Positions 1-8,815 of a stretch of DNA of 64,000 bases are shown piece after piece (positions within the stretch are counted from its first letter, which is position 1; every line of letters begins with the position of its first letter). Origin of the DNA: Myxococcales bacterium (GTDB taxonomy: Bacteria > Myxococcota_A > Polyangia > Palsa-1104 > JAEUJZ01); NCBI GenBank assembly GCA_016794365.1, contig JAEUKB010000036.1, positions 62,001 to 126,000 on the forward strand. Direction: 5' to 3'. A model generated the notes under the pieces. It saw only the letters and a list, made by a program, of their open reading frames with translations, ran no database searches and was not told the origin of the DNA. A program made the position numbers and the translations under genes.

Positions 1-656
1 GCCGCAAGCTCCGTAGAAAAGATCCGCGCAAGCTCCTCCTCACTGTGTAGCGGCAACTCGGTCCCAAGCGGATGAGGATCCCCCAGCGTCTGCGCCGCCC
101 CCACCAAGGCCCCTTCCGCCTGCTGCCCAAGCGCGGTCCGCAGCGACAGCGCCGCCGCTTGCAGATCGTTCGGGTGCCGCTCACGGCTGACAAAGACCTG
201 ACGCAAGGCAATCCGGCTCGGCAGCTCGTAGCGGGTCCGCGCACGCTCAAGCTGGGCCCGCAGCTCGGCCTCAGTCGGGACTTGTCGCGGCTGGAGCGCC
301 TCGGCCAGATACTCCATCTTCTGGATCAGCCGCCGCCGCACGATGATGTCGCCTTCGCCCAGTCGCCGTCTCACCGCTTCGCGAAACAGCACTTCCCCAT
401 CGATGTCCTCACCAAGCGCCACGCGCAGCAGCGACTCGCTTGGGGGATGACCATCTCGGCGCGCTAGCTCGGCCTGACGCGCCGCCACCAGCTCCTTGGG
501 AATCACCACCCGCTCGACCGGCGCAGGCCGCCACAGCAGCCACGCCCCCGACAGCAGGCTCCCCAGCAGTGCAAAGTGGACCAGTGGCTCTCTTAGCAAC
601 CACACAAGTGGCGCGGCGAGTGGAAAACGACCCGGAGCATCGGCACGCCGACTCAT
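1..656 (-). CDS. Parvulin-type peptidyl-prolyl isomerase (C-terminus cut by window edge)
   Basis: Reading leftwards from the ATG at 656, the frame stays open to base 1, so at least 218 residues are present and the C-terminus lies outside. Residues 21-42 form one hydrophobic anchor after a basic start, so the protein is probably membrane-tethered and faces the periplasm. The following helical part (EAVRRRLGEGDIIVRRRLIQ) and the segment 'TEAELRAQLERARTRYELP' followed by 'ALRQVFVS' match the layout of PpiC/SurA-like chaperones, in which helices precede the parvulin domain. The parvulin core itself begins near the cut. It is divergent from the EF-hand membrane protein at 769, with 112 bases between them, and the two may share a job in the envelope. 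The family call is moderate because the catalytic domain is incomplete. Confidence 0.6.
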   Translation of the reverse strand, partial: MSRRADAPGRFPLAAPLVWLLREPLVHFALLGSLLSGAWLLWRPAPVERVVIPKELVAARQAELARRDGHPPSESLLRVALGEDIDGEVLFREAVRRRLGEGDIIVRRRLIQKMEYLAEALQPRQVPTEAELRAQLERARTRYELPSRIALRQVFVSRERHPNDLQAAALSLRTALGQQAEGALVGAAQTLGDPHPLGTELPLHSEEELARIFSTELA

Positions 657-768
657 GGCTGCGCATCGTTTGCCAAACCACGCACCCGGTGCAAGCCCCA
701 ATCCCAACCAGGGCTGTAGTCTGCCCGTGCGGTTGCCGAGGCCGCGCAAAGCATGCTACGAGCCAGAC

Positions 769-1518
769 ATGCGCCCCCACTGGCCGATTGCCCTGCTGCT
801 GCTTCTTTGGGGACCGAGCGTGGCCGCGCATCCGCAGTTCGCCCTGTCCACCATCAATCGCTACGGTCGGCTGGTGCTCTTGCCCGGCAGGCTCCTGCTT
901 GACTATTCCCTGATGGTGGGGGAAGTCCCGGCGGCGCAGCTTCACAAGCAGGCCGACCGCGATGGTGACGGCCAGCTCTCCCCGCCAGAGCTGCAAGCGA
1001 TCCATGCAGAGCTACGCCGCGCGGTCGAAAAAGACCTGGTGATCTCGCTCGATGGCCAGCCGCTGCCCCTTGCGCTTCAACCGGCCCACAGCCCGCCCAA
1101 GCCACCGGCTGCCCCGGCGACCTCGTTTGCGGTCGAGCTGTCCGCCCAAGCCACCTGGCCAAGCGACGGCAAGGCGCACCAGCTTCGCTACGAAGACCGA
1201 GCCGACCTGCCGCCCGTTGGCGAAGTCGAGCTGCGCATTGAAGACAGCCCGGACATCCTGCTTGAGCAGACCTACAGCGGCAGTGCGGTCGCCACGCAAG
1301 AGCCCAAGCAAGCCCAGCCCAACCAGGTGCCGACCCTGTTTCGCCAGTTTGGGCCGCCACGCTCGCTTTTGTCCGACCGATCGGTGACGGTGCGCTTTGC
1401 CCAAAGGCCGCTCGCCCCGCCAGAGCCCACGCTGCCGTGGCGCGCCCTGCTGGCCTTCGCCGCGCTCCTTGCGCTGGTCGGCATTCCACTTGTCACCCGC
1501 AAGCTGCTGCGACACTAG
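769..1518 (+). CDS. Exported single-anchor protein with an EF-hand-like loop
   Basis: A 249-residue protein. The ATG at 769 starts a clean signal peptide (MRPHWPIALLLLLWGPSVAA, cut before HPQF); the frame is open further upstream, but that part has no such feature. Around residues 64-76 lies DRDGDGQLSPPEL, a canonical EF-hand-type calcium loop. The C-terminus has one transmembrane helix (WRALLAFAALLALVGIPLV) followed by a short basic tail. The mature protein should therefore sit outside the inner membrane, anchored at its C-terminus. Proteins of this shape are often found beside HupE/UreJ-like transporters and parvulins. The divergent parvulin-like gene fits that, but no transporter is visible here. 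The function is not known. Confidence 0.65.
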   Translation: MRPHWPIALLLLLWGPSVAAHPQFALSTINRYGRLVLLPGRLLLDYSLMVGEVPAAQLHKQADRDGDGQLSPPELQAIHAELRRAVEKDLVISLDGQPLPLALQPAHSPPKPPAAPATSFAVELSAQATWPSDGKAHQLRYEDRADLPPVGEVELRIEDSPDILLEQTYSGSAVATQEPKQAQPNQVPTLFRQFGPPRSLLSDRSVTVRFAQRPLAPPEPTLPWRALLAFAALLALVGIPLVTRKLLRH

Positions 1519-1530
1519 GGGCAGCGCCCA

Positions 1531-1548
1531 AAATCCGCCAGCGGATTT
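1531..1548. terminator. Hairpin just after the EF-hand protein gene
   Basis: A perfect 8-base inverted repeat (AAATCCGC / GCGGATTT, two bases between) lies 12 bases after the stop at 1518. It has no clear U-tract, so it is at best a weak terminator or an mRNA 3' stabiliser. This is the only structured element seen in the 126 bases before the P450 gene. Confidence 0.3.
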
Positions 1549-1644
1549 GCCAGGTGTTCTAAGTCATCTGCCGGAAACGTAGTGTTCTTGACCACTTGGC
1601 GACGGCAGACTCACCGACCAAAGGCTCGGCTATGATGTCCGGCT

Positions 1645-2889
1645 ATGCACGAACAAACAGCCGCTCCCTTGGTGTTCAATCCCTACGATCCCGCGTTTAA
1701 CCGCGATCCGTTCCCCACGCTCAAGCGCTTTCGGCAAGAGCAGCCGATCTACTACTACGCGCCGGTCCAGGGCTTCATCTTCTTCCGCTATCGCGACATG
1801 ATGGCGCTGTACCGAGAGCCACGCCTGGGTCATGACCCCACGCTCGGCGCAGGCTTTCCCCCCGAGCTGCGCGCTGCCTTCCCCGACTTTGTGTCCCTGC
1901 GAGAAAACGACCTGTTTGTGGTCGATAGCAGCTCGCATGCGCGCATCCGACGCCTGGTCAACCCGCTGTTCGGACCGCGTGCCATCGAAAGCCACCGCGA
2001 GCGCGTCGCCCAGGTCATCGCCTCGGTGCTCGATGAGCTGCCCAAAGAGGGCGTCATCAACTTCTTCAAAGATGTCGCCCAGAAGTACCCGGTGCGGGTC
2101 ATCGCCGCGATGCTCAACATCCCAAGCGGCAGTGAGTCCGCATTCTTGGCCCTGGCCGACGCCCTCATCGCCACGGTCATTCCGGGTCTGCCGCAGGAGC
2201 AGTTTGTGTCGTATCAGCCCGCGATCTCGCGCGGACTGGCCCTGGTGAAGGAGTGCATCGCCGACCGCCGGGTCCATCCCATCGAAGGCGACCTATTTAG
2301 CCAGCTCATTGCGGCCTGTGACAACGAAGAAAAGCTCAGTGATACCGAGCTGATCTCGCTCATCGCAGCGCTGCTTACCGGCGGATCGGACACCACGGTC
2401 CACCTGACCACCTATGCGGTCATGGAGCTGCTGCGTCACCCCGACCAGCTCGCTCTGGTGCGCAGCGATCCCCAGCTTGCGCGCCAGACCTTTGATGAAA
2501 CGCTGCGCTACAACTCCTTTGGCCGAGGCCCCGGACTGCCCCGCTTTGCCACAGAGAGCTTTGTCTACGAAGGCGTGCAGATTCATCGCGGCCAGCCGGT
2601 GTTTTTGAACATGCTGTCGGCCTTCCGCGATCCCGAGTTTCTGCCCGACGGCGATGTGTTTGACATCCGTCGCCGCACCAACTCAAGCCCCTGGTTTGGG
2701 TTCGGACCACACTTCTGCGTGGGGGCCTCGCTGGCCCGCATGGAAGCCGACATCGCGCTCCAGATGTTCCTGACCCGCTATCCCCACATCGAGCTGGCCG
2801 GAGAGCCCGAGTACGGCACCCATCCAGTCTTCCGCGACATCGCCAACCTGCCAGTCCGGGTTAGCAGCGGCAGCCAAGCCACAGAGTAA
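1645..2889 (+). CDS. Cytochrome P450
   Basis: A 414-residue soluble bacterial class P450, a haem-thiolate monooxygenase that needs separate redox partners. The haem loop FGFGPHFCVG (residues 351-360) contains the thiolate Cys358. The I-helix oxygen-activating motif GGSDTT is at about 246-251, the K-helix ETLR at 285-288, and an HARIRRL C-helix motif binds haem propionate near residue 98. There is no membrane anchor, and the length matches CYP107/CYP102-like bacterial forms. No ferredoxin or reductase gene lies next to it, so its partner must be elsewhere. Its last 29 bases overlap the tail of the convergent histidine kinase gene. The substrate cannot be read from sequence. Confidence 0.93.
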   Translation: MHEQTAAPLVFNPYDPAFNRDPFPTLKRFRQEQPIYYYAPVQGFIFFRYRDMMALYREPRLGHDPTLGAGFPPELRAAFPDFVSLRENDLFVVDSSSHARIRRLVNPLFGPRAIESHRERVAQVIASVLDELPKEGVINFFKDVAQKYPVRVIAAMLNIPSGSESAFLALADALIATVIPGLPQEQFVSYQPAISRGLALVKECIADRRVHPIEGDLFSQLIAACDNEEKLSDTELISLIAALLTGGSDTTVHLTTYAVMELLRHPDQLALVRSDPQLARQTFDETLRYNSFGRGPGLPRFATESFVYEGVQIHRGQPVFLNMLSAFRDPEFLPDGDVFDIRRRTNSSPWFGFGPHFCVGASLARMEADIALQMFLTRYPHIELAGEPEYGTHPVFRDIANLPVRVSSGSQATE

Positions 2890-4432
2890 AGGTCGTCCCG
2901 CCTGGTCCGGTCACAAAGCGCACTTCGCCGCCGGACCGTTCTGCCACCGCACGCACGATCGCCAGCCCCAGGCCCGTCCCGCCACTGTCTCGCTGGGTGG
3001 TAAAAAAGCGCTGAAACAGCCTGGCTTGGTTGGCGGCGCTGATGCCCGGCCCGTGATCCTGCACGTCGATCCGCAGCCGGTCACGGTCCCTCTGCACCCG
3101 CACCTGCACCGGCTGGCCTTCGCCATGGCGCAGCGCATTTTCCAGCAGGTTCACCACCGCAGACCGCAGGTGATCGACGCTGATCACAATCCGAGGCGGC
3201 GGATCAGCAAGCACAAACTCGGCCCCCGGATAGCGATCCTGTAGCGCTGAAAAGAACTCGACCACCGATACCGACTCGGTGGGCTCGGGCGCGTTTTCGA
3301 TCTGGGCCAGCTGAAGCAGCCGCATCACCAGCCGCTGCATCCGAGCCGCGTCCGCGTCAATGTTGTCGGCGAACTTCTGGCGCTGCTCGCTGGTCATGCC
3401 TTCCCACTGATCGCGCAGCAGCTCGGCGGCCCCCCGGATCGCAGTGATCGGCGTCTTGAGCTCATGGCTGACGTTGGCGGCCAGCTCAGCAATGTAGTCG
3501 GCCCGCTCGCGTAGCTTGCGGGTCATGACATCCAGCGCCGCCCACAGCGTCTGGATCTCACTGGGTGTCCACGGCCTGTCTGGCAGCGCCGCAGCCGATC
3601 CACCCTGCGCGATCAGCTGCGCTGCGCGTGTGATGGCCCGCAGCGGCCTCACGATCAGCGCGGCGAACACAAAGCTGACCGCGAACGCCGCCAGCAGCGT
3701 TGCCGAAAGCCCCAGAAGCAGGCCCCGCCGGTTGTGCCACAGCGACGTGCGCGCATCCAAGCTGGTCCGCGACGCCCGCACCACGGCCACCACCTGCCCA
3801 TCGGAAAAGATCGGCAGCGCCGTAAACAGCCGCACCGAGCCGCGACTGCGCACATCGGACAGGGGCGGCAGGGGCTCATCGCTGACTCGCTCGCGCAGCA
3901 CCGAGGCATAGCGCCCGGACAGTGCCCGTGCCACCTCTGGCAGGCTGTCCATGCACAGGCTGGCTTCACTGCGCGTGGTCGCGACCACACAGCCCTGCCC
4001 ATCCAGCACCCGCACCGCGCTCAGGTTGTAGACCTGCATCCGCTGGAGCATCGCCGACAGCTTCTGTCCGGCCCTCCGCTCCGGCGTATCGACCACTTCC
4101 GCCACCCGCAACAGCTCCGGTTGAGGCGGCAGCACCCCGTTGCGCAGGTTGCTGGTCGGCTCGATCGGGATAAACGCAGCGCTCTCTTTGCCCGGCTGAC
4201 GAAACGGCGGGGTCGCCACCTGGGGATCGATGCCGCGCTCCAGCAGCCACAGCTCCCGCCACATCTCACCCACCGCGATCGACTGCGCGATGAGCTGCCG
4301 CTCCGTCTGCCGCACCAGATAGTTTTCGTAGACCCGCAGCGCCACCACCGCGAGCAGCGGCACGAGCAGCACAAAGGCATTGGCCCCAAGCAGCAGCAGG
4401 TGAATGCGCAGCCCGCGACCGCGAACCGTCAC
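2861..4432 (-). CDS. Membrane sensor histidine kinase
   Basis: A 523-residue two-component sensor. Transmembrane helix 1 spans residues 10-32. An extracytoplasmic sensing domain of about 200 residues follows, then helix 2 at about 236-260 and a HAMP linker. The dimerisation helix carries the phospho-accepting His323 in the motif SHELKTP. The HATPase domain has its N-box at NLLENALRHG and its G-boxes at DHGPGI and GGTGLGLAI. The start overlaps the stop of the response regulator by four bases (ATGA), so the pair is co-translated with the regulator first. The layout resembles CreC/ChvG-type sensors, and two genes with a CreD-like shape lie a little further along, which suggests an envelope-stress role. 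The signal it detects is unknown. Confidence 0.9.
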   Translation of the reverse strand: MTVRGRGLRIHLLLLGANAFVLLVPLLAVVALRVYENYLVRQTERQLIAQSIAVGEMWRELWLLERGIDPQVATPPFRQPGKESAAFIPIEPTSNLRNGVLPPQPELLRVAEVVDTPERRAGQKLSAMLQRMQVYNLSAVRVLDGQGCVVATTRSEASLCMDSLPEVARALSGRYASVLRERVSDEPLPPLSDVRSRGSVRLFTALPIFSDGQVVAVVRASRTSLDARTSLWHNRRGLLLGLSATLLAAFAVSFVFAALIVRPLRAITRAAQLIAQGGSAAALPDRPWTPSEIQTLWAALDVMTRKLRERADYIAELAANVSHELKTPITAIRGAAELLRDQWEGMTSEQRQKFADNIDADAARMQRLVMRLLQLAQIENAPEPTESVSVVEFFSALQDRYPGAEFVLADPPPRIVISVDHLRSAVVNLLENALRHGEGQPVQVRVQRDRDRLRIDVQDHGPGISAANQARLFQRFFTTQRDSGGTGLGLAIVRAVAERSGGEVRFVTGPGGTTFTLWLGCRC

Positions 4433-5115
4433 AGCGACTCCTTCAGTCGGTAGCCCAGGCCGTAGACCGTCTCGATCGGGTCCGCCGACAGCGCGCTGAG
4501 CTTCTGACGAATCCGCCGGATGTGGCTGTCCACCGTCCGCTCGGTGATGACGTGCCCATGTCCGTAGGCGCGATCCACCAGCTCGCTGCGCGAAAAGACC
4601 CGCCCCGGCGACAGCAGCAGCGACTGAAGCAGCGCAAACTCGGTGACGGTTAGCACCACTTCCTGGCCGACCCAGGTGCAGCGGTGCCGATGCAAGTCCA
4701 TCTCCAGTGCGCCACGGCGGCAGATAGCACCTTTGTCCGCTGCCGCAGGCTCTGGGGACAGTCGCCGCAGGACCGCTTTGACGCGGGCGAGCAGCTCGCG
4801 GGGACTAAACGGCTTCACCAGGTAGTCGTCTGCCCCCAGCTCCAGCCCCAGCACCCGATCCAGCTCTTCATCCCGGCTCGACACAAAGATGATTGGCAGT
4901 CGGCTCTTTGCGCGGATCTTGCGACAGACCTCTAGGCCGTCCGACTCTGGCATCACGATGTCGAGCACGACCAGATCGATCCCGCCCGCATCAAACTGCG
5001 CCAGCGCTTCCGCACCGTCTTTGGCCTCGACCACCTGAAAGCCGCCCTGCTGGAGGGTAAAGCGCATCACGTCGCGGATGTGCCCATCGTCATCGACCAC
5101 CAGGATTCGGCTCAT
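4429..5115 (-). CDS. OmpR-family response regulator
   Basis: A 228-residue DNA-binding regulator that receives phosphate from the adjacent kinase. The receiver domain has the acidic pair at residues 8-9, the phospho-acceptor Asp52 (LVVLDIVMPESDG), and the conserved lysine in LVKPFSP. The C-terminal half is a winged helix: TVTEFALLQSLL, then the recognition region TVDSHIRRIRQKLS, and the typical ending VYGLGYRL. It is first in a two-gene operon with the kinase and overlaps it by four bases. The divergent gene at 5241 is 125 bases away and could be a target, as could the CreD-like genes. Confidence 0.92.
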   Translation of the reverse strand: MSRILVVDDDGHIRDVMRFTLQQGGFQVVEAKDGAEALAQFDAGGIDLVVLDIVMPESDGLEVCRKIRAKSRLPIIFVSSRDEELDRVLGLELGADDYLVKPFSPRELLARVKAVLRRLSPEPAAADKGAICRRGALEMDLHRHRCTWVGQEVVLTVTEFALLQSLLLSPGRVFSRSELVDRAYGHGHVITERTVDSHIRRIRQKLSALSADPIETVYGLGYRLKESL

Positions 5116-5240
5116 GGGCTTACCTTACCGTGCGCAGCCGTAACCCTTGGCGACAATTGCGGACGCAGCAGACTGTCCTGCGCACGCCATGATGCCCCTT
5201 GGGCTCGCCGCCCAAACGGTGTAGAACCTTGGGACTTGTG

Positions 5241-5813
5241 ATGATCAAAAGTGACACAGAGAAGCTGCGGCGCTGGGAAGTGTGGCAGCGAGAAGACGGA
5301 ACCACCTACCTGACCTGGGGCAACAAGGCGACCCCGACAGACTCGGAAAAGCTGGTCAGCACCTTCTACTCCGCCAACTGGCTGAGCGCCGAGCGGGAAG
5401 CGTTTGGCAGCGACCCCGAGATCGACGATGGCATCTTGCCGCTGGTGGAAGTGGTGCATCAGTTCCCCGGTGTGATGGCGATGGCTGCATGCCAAGGACA
5501 TCCCGAGCGCGGAGACGACTGCGCGGTGATTGGGCTGACGTTTGATGATCCGCTGTCCCTCAAGACCTTCGCGGCGGCGCTGTGTCAGCTTGCCAAGCTG
5601 GACCCGCCCGTCGGCTGGGATCTGCGCCTTGATGAAGCCCGAACCCAAGACCTGCCGCCGGAAGCCCTCGCGTTTGAGCTGACCCTGTTTGACGATCACG
5701 GCGTCCCCTCCCCCCTGCTGCTGATGGCGTTTTCGCACTCTCTGCTGGCTGTCTCTGGCGTGGCGGGACTGTCGGCAGTCCCAGCCTTCCGCAAAGATCC
5801 CATCGTCAACTAG
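5241..5813 (+). CDS. Uncharacterised soluble protein
   Basis: A 190-residue protein with no signal peptide, membrane segment or recognised catalytic motif. The ATG at 5241 is chosen; a TTG 42 bases upstream and a GTG at 5238 are alternatives, and no strong Shine-Dalgarno sequence separates them. The protein mixes acidic and hydrophobic segments (for example LPLVEVVHQFPGVMAMAACQ) and looks like a compact cytoplasmic domain. It is divergent from the response regulator, and its stop lies 7 bases before the convergent stop at 5821. Base composition and codon use match the neighbours, so it is probably a real gene, but no family can be named. Confidence 0.55.
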   Translation: MIKSDTEKLRRWEVWQREDGTTYLTWGNKATPTDSEKLVSTFYSANWLSAEREAFGSDPEIDDGILPLVEVVHQFPGVMAMAACQGHPERGDDCAVIGLTFDDPLSLKTFAAALCQLAKLDPPVGWDLRLDEARTQDLPPEALAFELTLFDDHGVPSPLLLMAFSHSLLAVSGVAGLSAVPAFRKDPIVN

Positions 5814-5820
5814 CCGCTGG

Positions 5821-7098
5821 CTACTGCGAGATTGGGACCGCTGGGGTCGGCTGCTCGGCCCCCCCTCGGTAATAATTCCCAGTCAGGTCCACGGTATAGG
5901 CCACCCGCACCGTGGCCGCGCTCGACAGGAGCTGCTGATGCAGGTGAATGCTCTTGCCCGGCGTCGGAATGCGCTGGGTAAACTCCACCTCCGAGCCGGA
6001 ATCGACCGTAGCCAAGCTGCCGCCTTCCCACTGGTAGTTAAACACCTGGGGCAGGCTCAGCGTCACAAACAGGTCGTTTACGTTCCACGACACCGCCGGG
6101 AAGCTGTAGTCCAGTCGCCCCGACAGTGCATAGCCGCCTTGCATCTCCGACAGGACCAACTCGACCCGTGCCGACTCATCGCCTGCCCGCGCCGGGGTCA
6201 CTGGCAAAGACAAGGTGCTGCCCTTGACGTGGAACGGCACGCTTGCGCCATTGACGAACACCTTGTCCAGGCTCTGCCGAGGGGGCAGCGTAAAGTCGAT
6301 GGTCCGCGCCCCTTCAAACTGAAGGGCATACCGCACCCGGATGATGCGGCGGCCTTCCAGCGTAGACACCACCGAGGCATTGGCGGTCGTCACCACCGGC
6401 TCAATCGGCGGTCGCGCCGCTGCCTGCCGGGTCACCGCTGCGGCTTTCGGATTGCGATCCCACACGATCTCGAAGCGGTTCGACTGTGGATACAGGGTGT
6501 AGCCGTCTCCGTCTTCGCTGCGATCGGTGTTTCCCAGTGCAAACAGGTTTTCATCAAAGCGAAGCTTGAGCTGGGCCAGCGCCGCCGCCGGATAGACCAC
6601 CTCGGCGCTACGACGCGAGCCCTTCACCTGCGCAGTCGCAAGGAAGCCGAAGTCAAACGAGTACGCGCCCGGCTTGTCCGTCATAAACGACAGCATCCCA
6701 TCGACCACGGCCAGCACCCCGTTTGGCACGGTCGGCAGCTTGGTGATGCGGATCGCGGCGTCTTTTCGCAGCAGTCGCACCGTGACCCAGCCTTGCGCAT
6801 CCAGCACGGACAGCTCGACGTGTGCAGAGACATCGATGGCGTTTTCCAAAAGACGCCCCGACAGCTCTAGCTTGCCGACGCTTGCGGTGAGCGGCGGCTT
6901 GGTTTCTTGGGTCTGGGCCTTGGCCTGGTTTTCTTTGTACAGGCGCAGCACCTCGCTCAGCGGCAGGGTGGCACTGGGCGAACCGGCAGAGGCAGGCAGT
7001 CCGCCATCGGCCTGTGCCGTTCCCACTGCCACACTGCCAAGCAGCAGCGCACCACACAGCCAAGCAAAGAGGCGACGACTCAGGTTGTTACGCAGCAT
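5821..7098 (-). CDS. Exported beta-rich protein, partner of the CreD-like membrane protein
   Basis: A 425-residue secreted protein. The ATG at 7098 is preceded by GGAGAG and opens a signal peptide (LFAWLCGALLLGSVAVGTAQA). The mature part has no transmembrane helix and shows alternating-residue patterns typical of beta sandwiches. It includes stretches such as RIIRVRYALQFEGARTIDF and TVRVAYTVDLTGNYYRG, and the latter sits at the C-terminus. Its start overlaps the end of the upstream membrane protein gene by 11 bases, so the two are translationally coupled. I infer that it works in the periplasm with that protein. No enzyme motif is seen, and the exact function is unknown. Confidence 0.65.
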   Translation of the reverse strand: MLRNNLSRRLFAWLCGALLLGSVAVGTAQADGGLPASAGSPSATLPLSEVLRLYKENQAKAQTQETKPPLTASVGKLELSGRLLENAIDVSAHVELSVLDAQGWVTVRLLRKDAAIRITKLPTVPNGVLAVVDGMLSFMTDKPGAYSFDFGFLATAQVKGSRRSAEVVYPAAALAQLKLRFDENLFALGNTDRSEDGDGYTLYPQSNRFEIVWDRNPKAAAVTRQAAARPPIEPVVTTANASVVSTLEGRRIIRVRYALQFEGARTIDFTLPPRQSLDKVFVNGASVPFHVKGSTLSLPVTPARAGDESARVELVLSEMQGGYALSGRLDYSFPAVSWNVNDLFVTLSLPQVFNYQWEGGSLATVDSGSEVEFTQRIPTPGKSIHLHQQLLSSAATVRVAYTVDLTGNYYRGGAEQPTPAVPISQ

Positions 7099-8335
7099 GG
7101 GACTCTCCTTCCACGGACGCCGGGGCAAGCATGCTGTCAATCAGCTCTCGAACCGAGGGACGGGTGGTCAGGACCATCAGGGTGGTCAGCAGCGCCAGGA
7201 TCTCCAGCGTGTAGATAAGCCCGGTGTAGCCCTGCAAAAACACCGCAGCGGTCGGGACACACAGGGACGACACAATCAGACCCAGGACATAGCGGGCTGC
7301 CGACGGGGACAGCACCCAGCGCAGATAGAAGAGCAGCAGTCCGCCCGAGATCCCGAGCGACAGCCCCCACGCCGCATAGAAGCTCATGAAGGCGGCAAAG
7401 TAGCCAAGCAGGACAAAGAACAGTCCGTAGCTGGCGGCAATCAGGTAGCTCTCGTAGATGCGCAGCGGACGGCGGTAGTAGATGCACAGCGCGGTCAGAC
7501 CCGCGAAGAACAGCAGAAACGGTGCCCAGCAGCGGCGAACCATGGTCGCAATCAGGTTGTCGTAGGACTTTTCAGACGGAAGGATCACGCCGACCGGAAT
7601 GCCCGACTGAAGGGACTGATAGTTCCAGGTCAAAAAGACCTCCTCACCTTGGGTTCTGCTTTCGCTGGCAGGCACGACCCCATCGGCGTAGTCGAAGTTG
7701 GCACCGCCGCTGATGTGCATGGCCAGGCGCAGGTTCCGAACCGGGGATGCCGGATCCAGGCTGTAGGTAAACGCGTCCAGGCCGCGACCCCGGAACGCCA
7801 CCCGGAACGCCACCTTGGCCCCGGCCTTGAGCCTGCCGGTCCACAGCAGCCGGTCGGTGCCGTTGTCTAGCTCGGCCTTCTTGGGCTGGCCGTCCACCGT
7901 GAAGACCAGGTTGGACAGCAGCACCTTGTTCTTTTCCATGTTGATCGGAAAGACAAAGGCGATGTCGATGTCGCGTCCCTGGTCGTTTTCGGCGGTGTAG
8001 TCGCCTTGGAAGGTGAAGTCGAACCCCGAAAAGTAGACCAGGCCCCGCTTGCGATAGTTCATCGCGGCGTCCACGGTCACTTCCTGGGACTGAAGCGGCA
8101 GCGCGGTCAGGCTGTTGAACACCGCGCCGCTTGGCACAAAGCGCACAGAGGGGCCCGGCTGCACAATCGGAGCCCCCCAGCGGTCCATGACATCGCTGTA
8201 CAGCTCACTGCTGGCGAAGTTGCGACGGTCGAACATCTGGTTCGAGATGGTCGAGCTGACCAGCAGGACGATGAGCAGGCTCCCGACAAAGTGGTAGCGG
8301 GACGGGAGCAGCAGCAGAGCAAGCAGTCGTTTCAT
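7088..8335 (-). CDS. CreD-like inner membrane protein
   Basis: A 415-residue protein. The ATG at 8335 follows AAGGAGA at good spacing; the longer open frame upstream is only the tandem-repeat DNA. One transmembrane helix sits near the N-terminus (about 12-31). A periplasmic domain of about 220 residues follows, then six or so closely packed helices in the C-terminal 170 residues. These include YLIAASYGLFFVLLGYF and RYVLGLIVSSLCVP. That layout, with a single helix, a large outer domain and a C-terminal helix bundle, is the one seen in CreD. The CreD match is by architecture and a few motifs (YESYL...ASYGLFFVLLGY), not by alignment. It is first in an operon with the secreted beta-rich protein. 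Confidence 0.6.
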   Translation of the reverse strand: MKRLLALLLLPSRYHFVGSLLIVLLVSSTISNQMFDRRNFASSELYSDVMDRWGAPIVQPGPSVRFVPSGAVFNSLTALPLQSQEVTVDAAMNYRKRGLVYFSGFDFTFQGDYTAENDQGRDIDIAFVFPINMEKNKVLLSNLVFTVDGQPKKAELDNGTDRLLWTGRLKAGAKVAFRVAFRGRGLDAFTYSLDPASPVRNLRLAMHISGGANFDYADGVVPASESRTQGEEVFLTWNYQSLQSGIPVGVILPSEKSYDNLIATMVRRCWAPFLLFFAGLTALCIYYRRPLRIYESYLIAASYGLFFVLLGYFAAFMSFYAAWGLSLGISGGLLLFYLRWVLSPSAARYVLGLIVSSLCVPTAAVFLQGYTGLIYTLEILALLTTLMVLTTRPSVRELIDSMLAPASVEGESHAA

Positions 8336-8525
8336 GTCTGTCTCCTTGATCAGGCGGGTTTCTCCCGCCGTGATGACAAAGAGCCTAGCGAGCGACTTTT
8401 GAGCGCCTGCGGCAGCAGTAAGGAAAGGCCAAGGACAACTTGTGCAAAACCTGTGGAGACAGCCCCCAAGCCAGCAAGCGCCCGCCCAGACAGAGGCGCG
8501 CCAGGGTCGAAGCCTTGCGCGAACG

Positions 8526-8783
8526 GGTCGCCGGGCACTTTGCCCTGGGTCGGCACCATTCGCCAACTGGTCGCCGGGCACTTTGCCCTGGGTCGGCACC
8601 ATCCGCCAGCTGGTCGCCGGGCACTTTGTCCTGGGTCGGCACCATTCGCCAACTGGTCGCCGGGCACTTTGCCCTGGGTCGGCACCATTCGCCAACTGGT
8701 CGTCAGGCTATCTGCCCTGGGTCAAGACCCTGCACAAACTGGTCGTCAAGCTGTTTGCCTTGGGTCAAGACCCTGGCAGACCG
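8526..8783. repeat. Six tandem copies of a 43-bp repeat in a 480-bp intergenic region
   Basis: Units start at 8526, 8569, 8612, 8655, 8698 and 8741, exactly 43 bases apart. Units 1-4 are almost identical (unit 3 has three changes), and units 5-6 are degenerate. Each intact unit holds the hairpin GGGCA-CTT-TGCCC. Because 43 is not a multiple of three, the reading frame changes in every unit and overlapping open frames arise in several frames; these are not genes. The array lies upstream of the CreD-like operon (start 8335) and just past the stop of the MBL hydrolase (8816). The rest of the region (8336-8525) shows only the Shine-Dalgarno of the operon and no other clear feature. Confidence 0.95.
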
Positions 8784-8815
8784 GGGGATGGTGGGGCGCT
8801 GGGCGGGGGAAGCGG

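Noticed and set aside
6674..7870. Long plus-strand open frame opposite the envelope operon
   Set aside because: It is a GC-rich antisense shadow: it runs across the two well-supported minus-strand genes and has the low-complexity Arg/Gln/Ser composition typical of antisense frames.
8526..8783. CRISPR array
   Set aside because: Units are directly adjacent, with no spacers, and there are no cas genes nearby.
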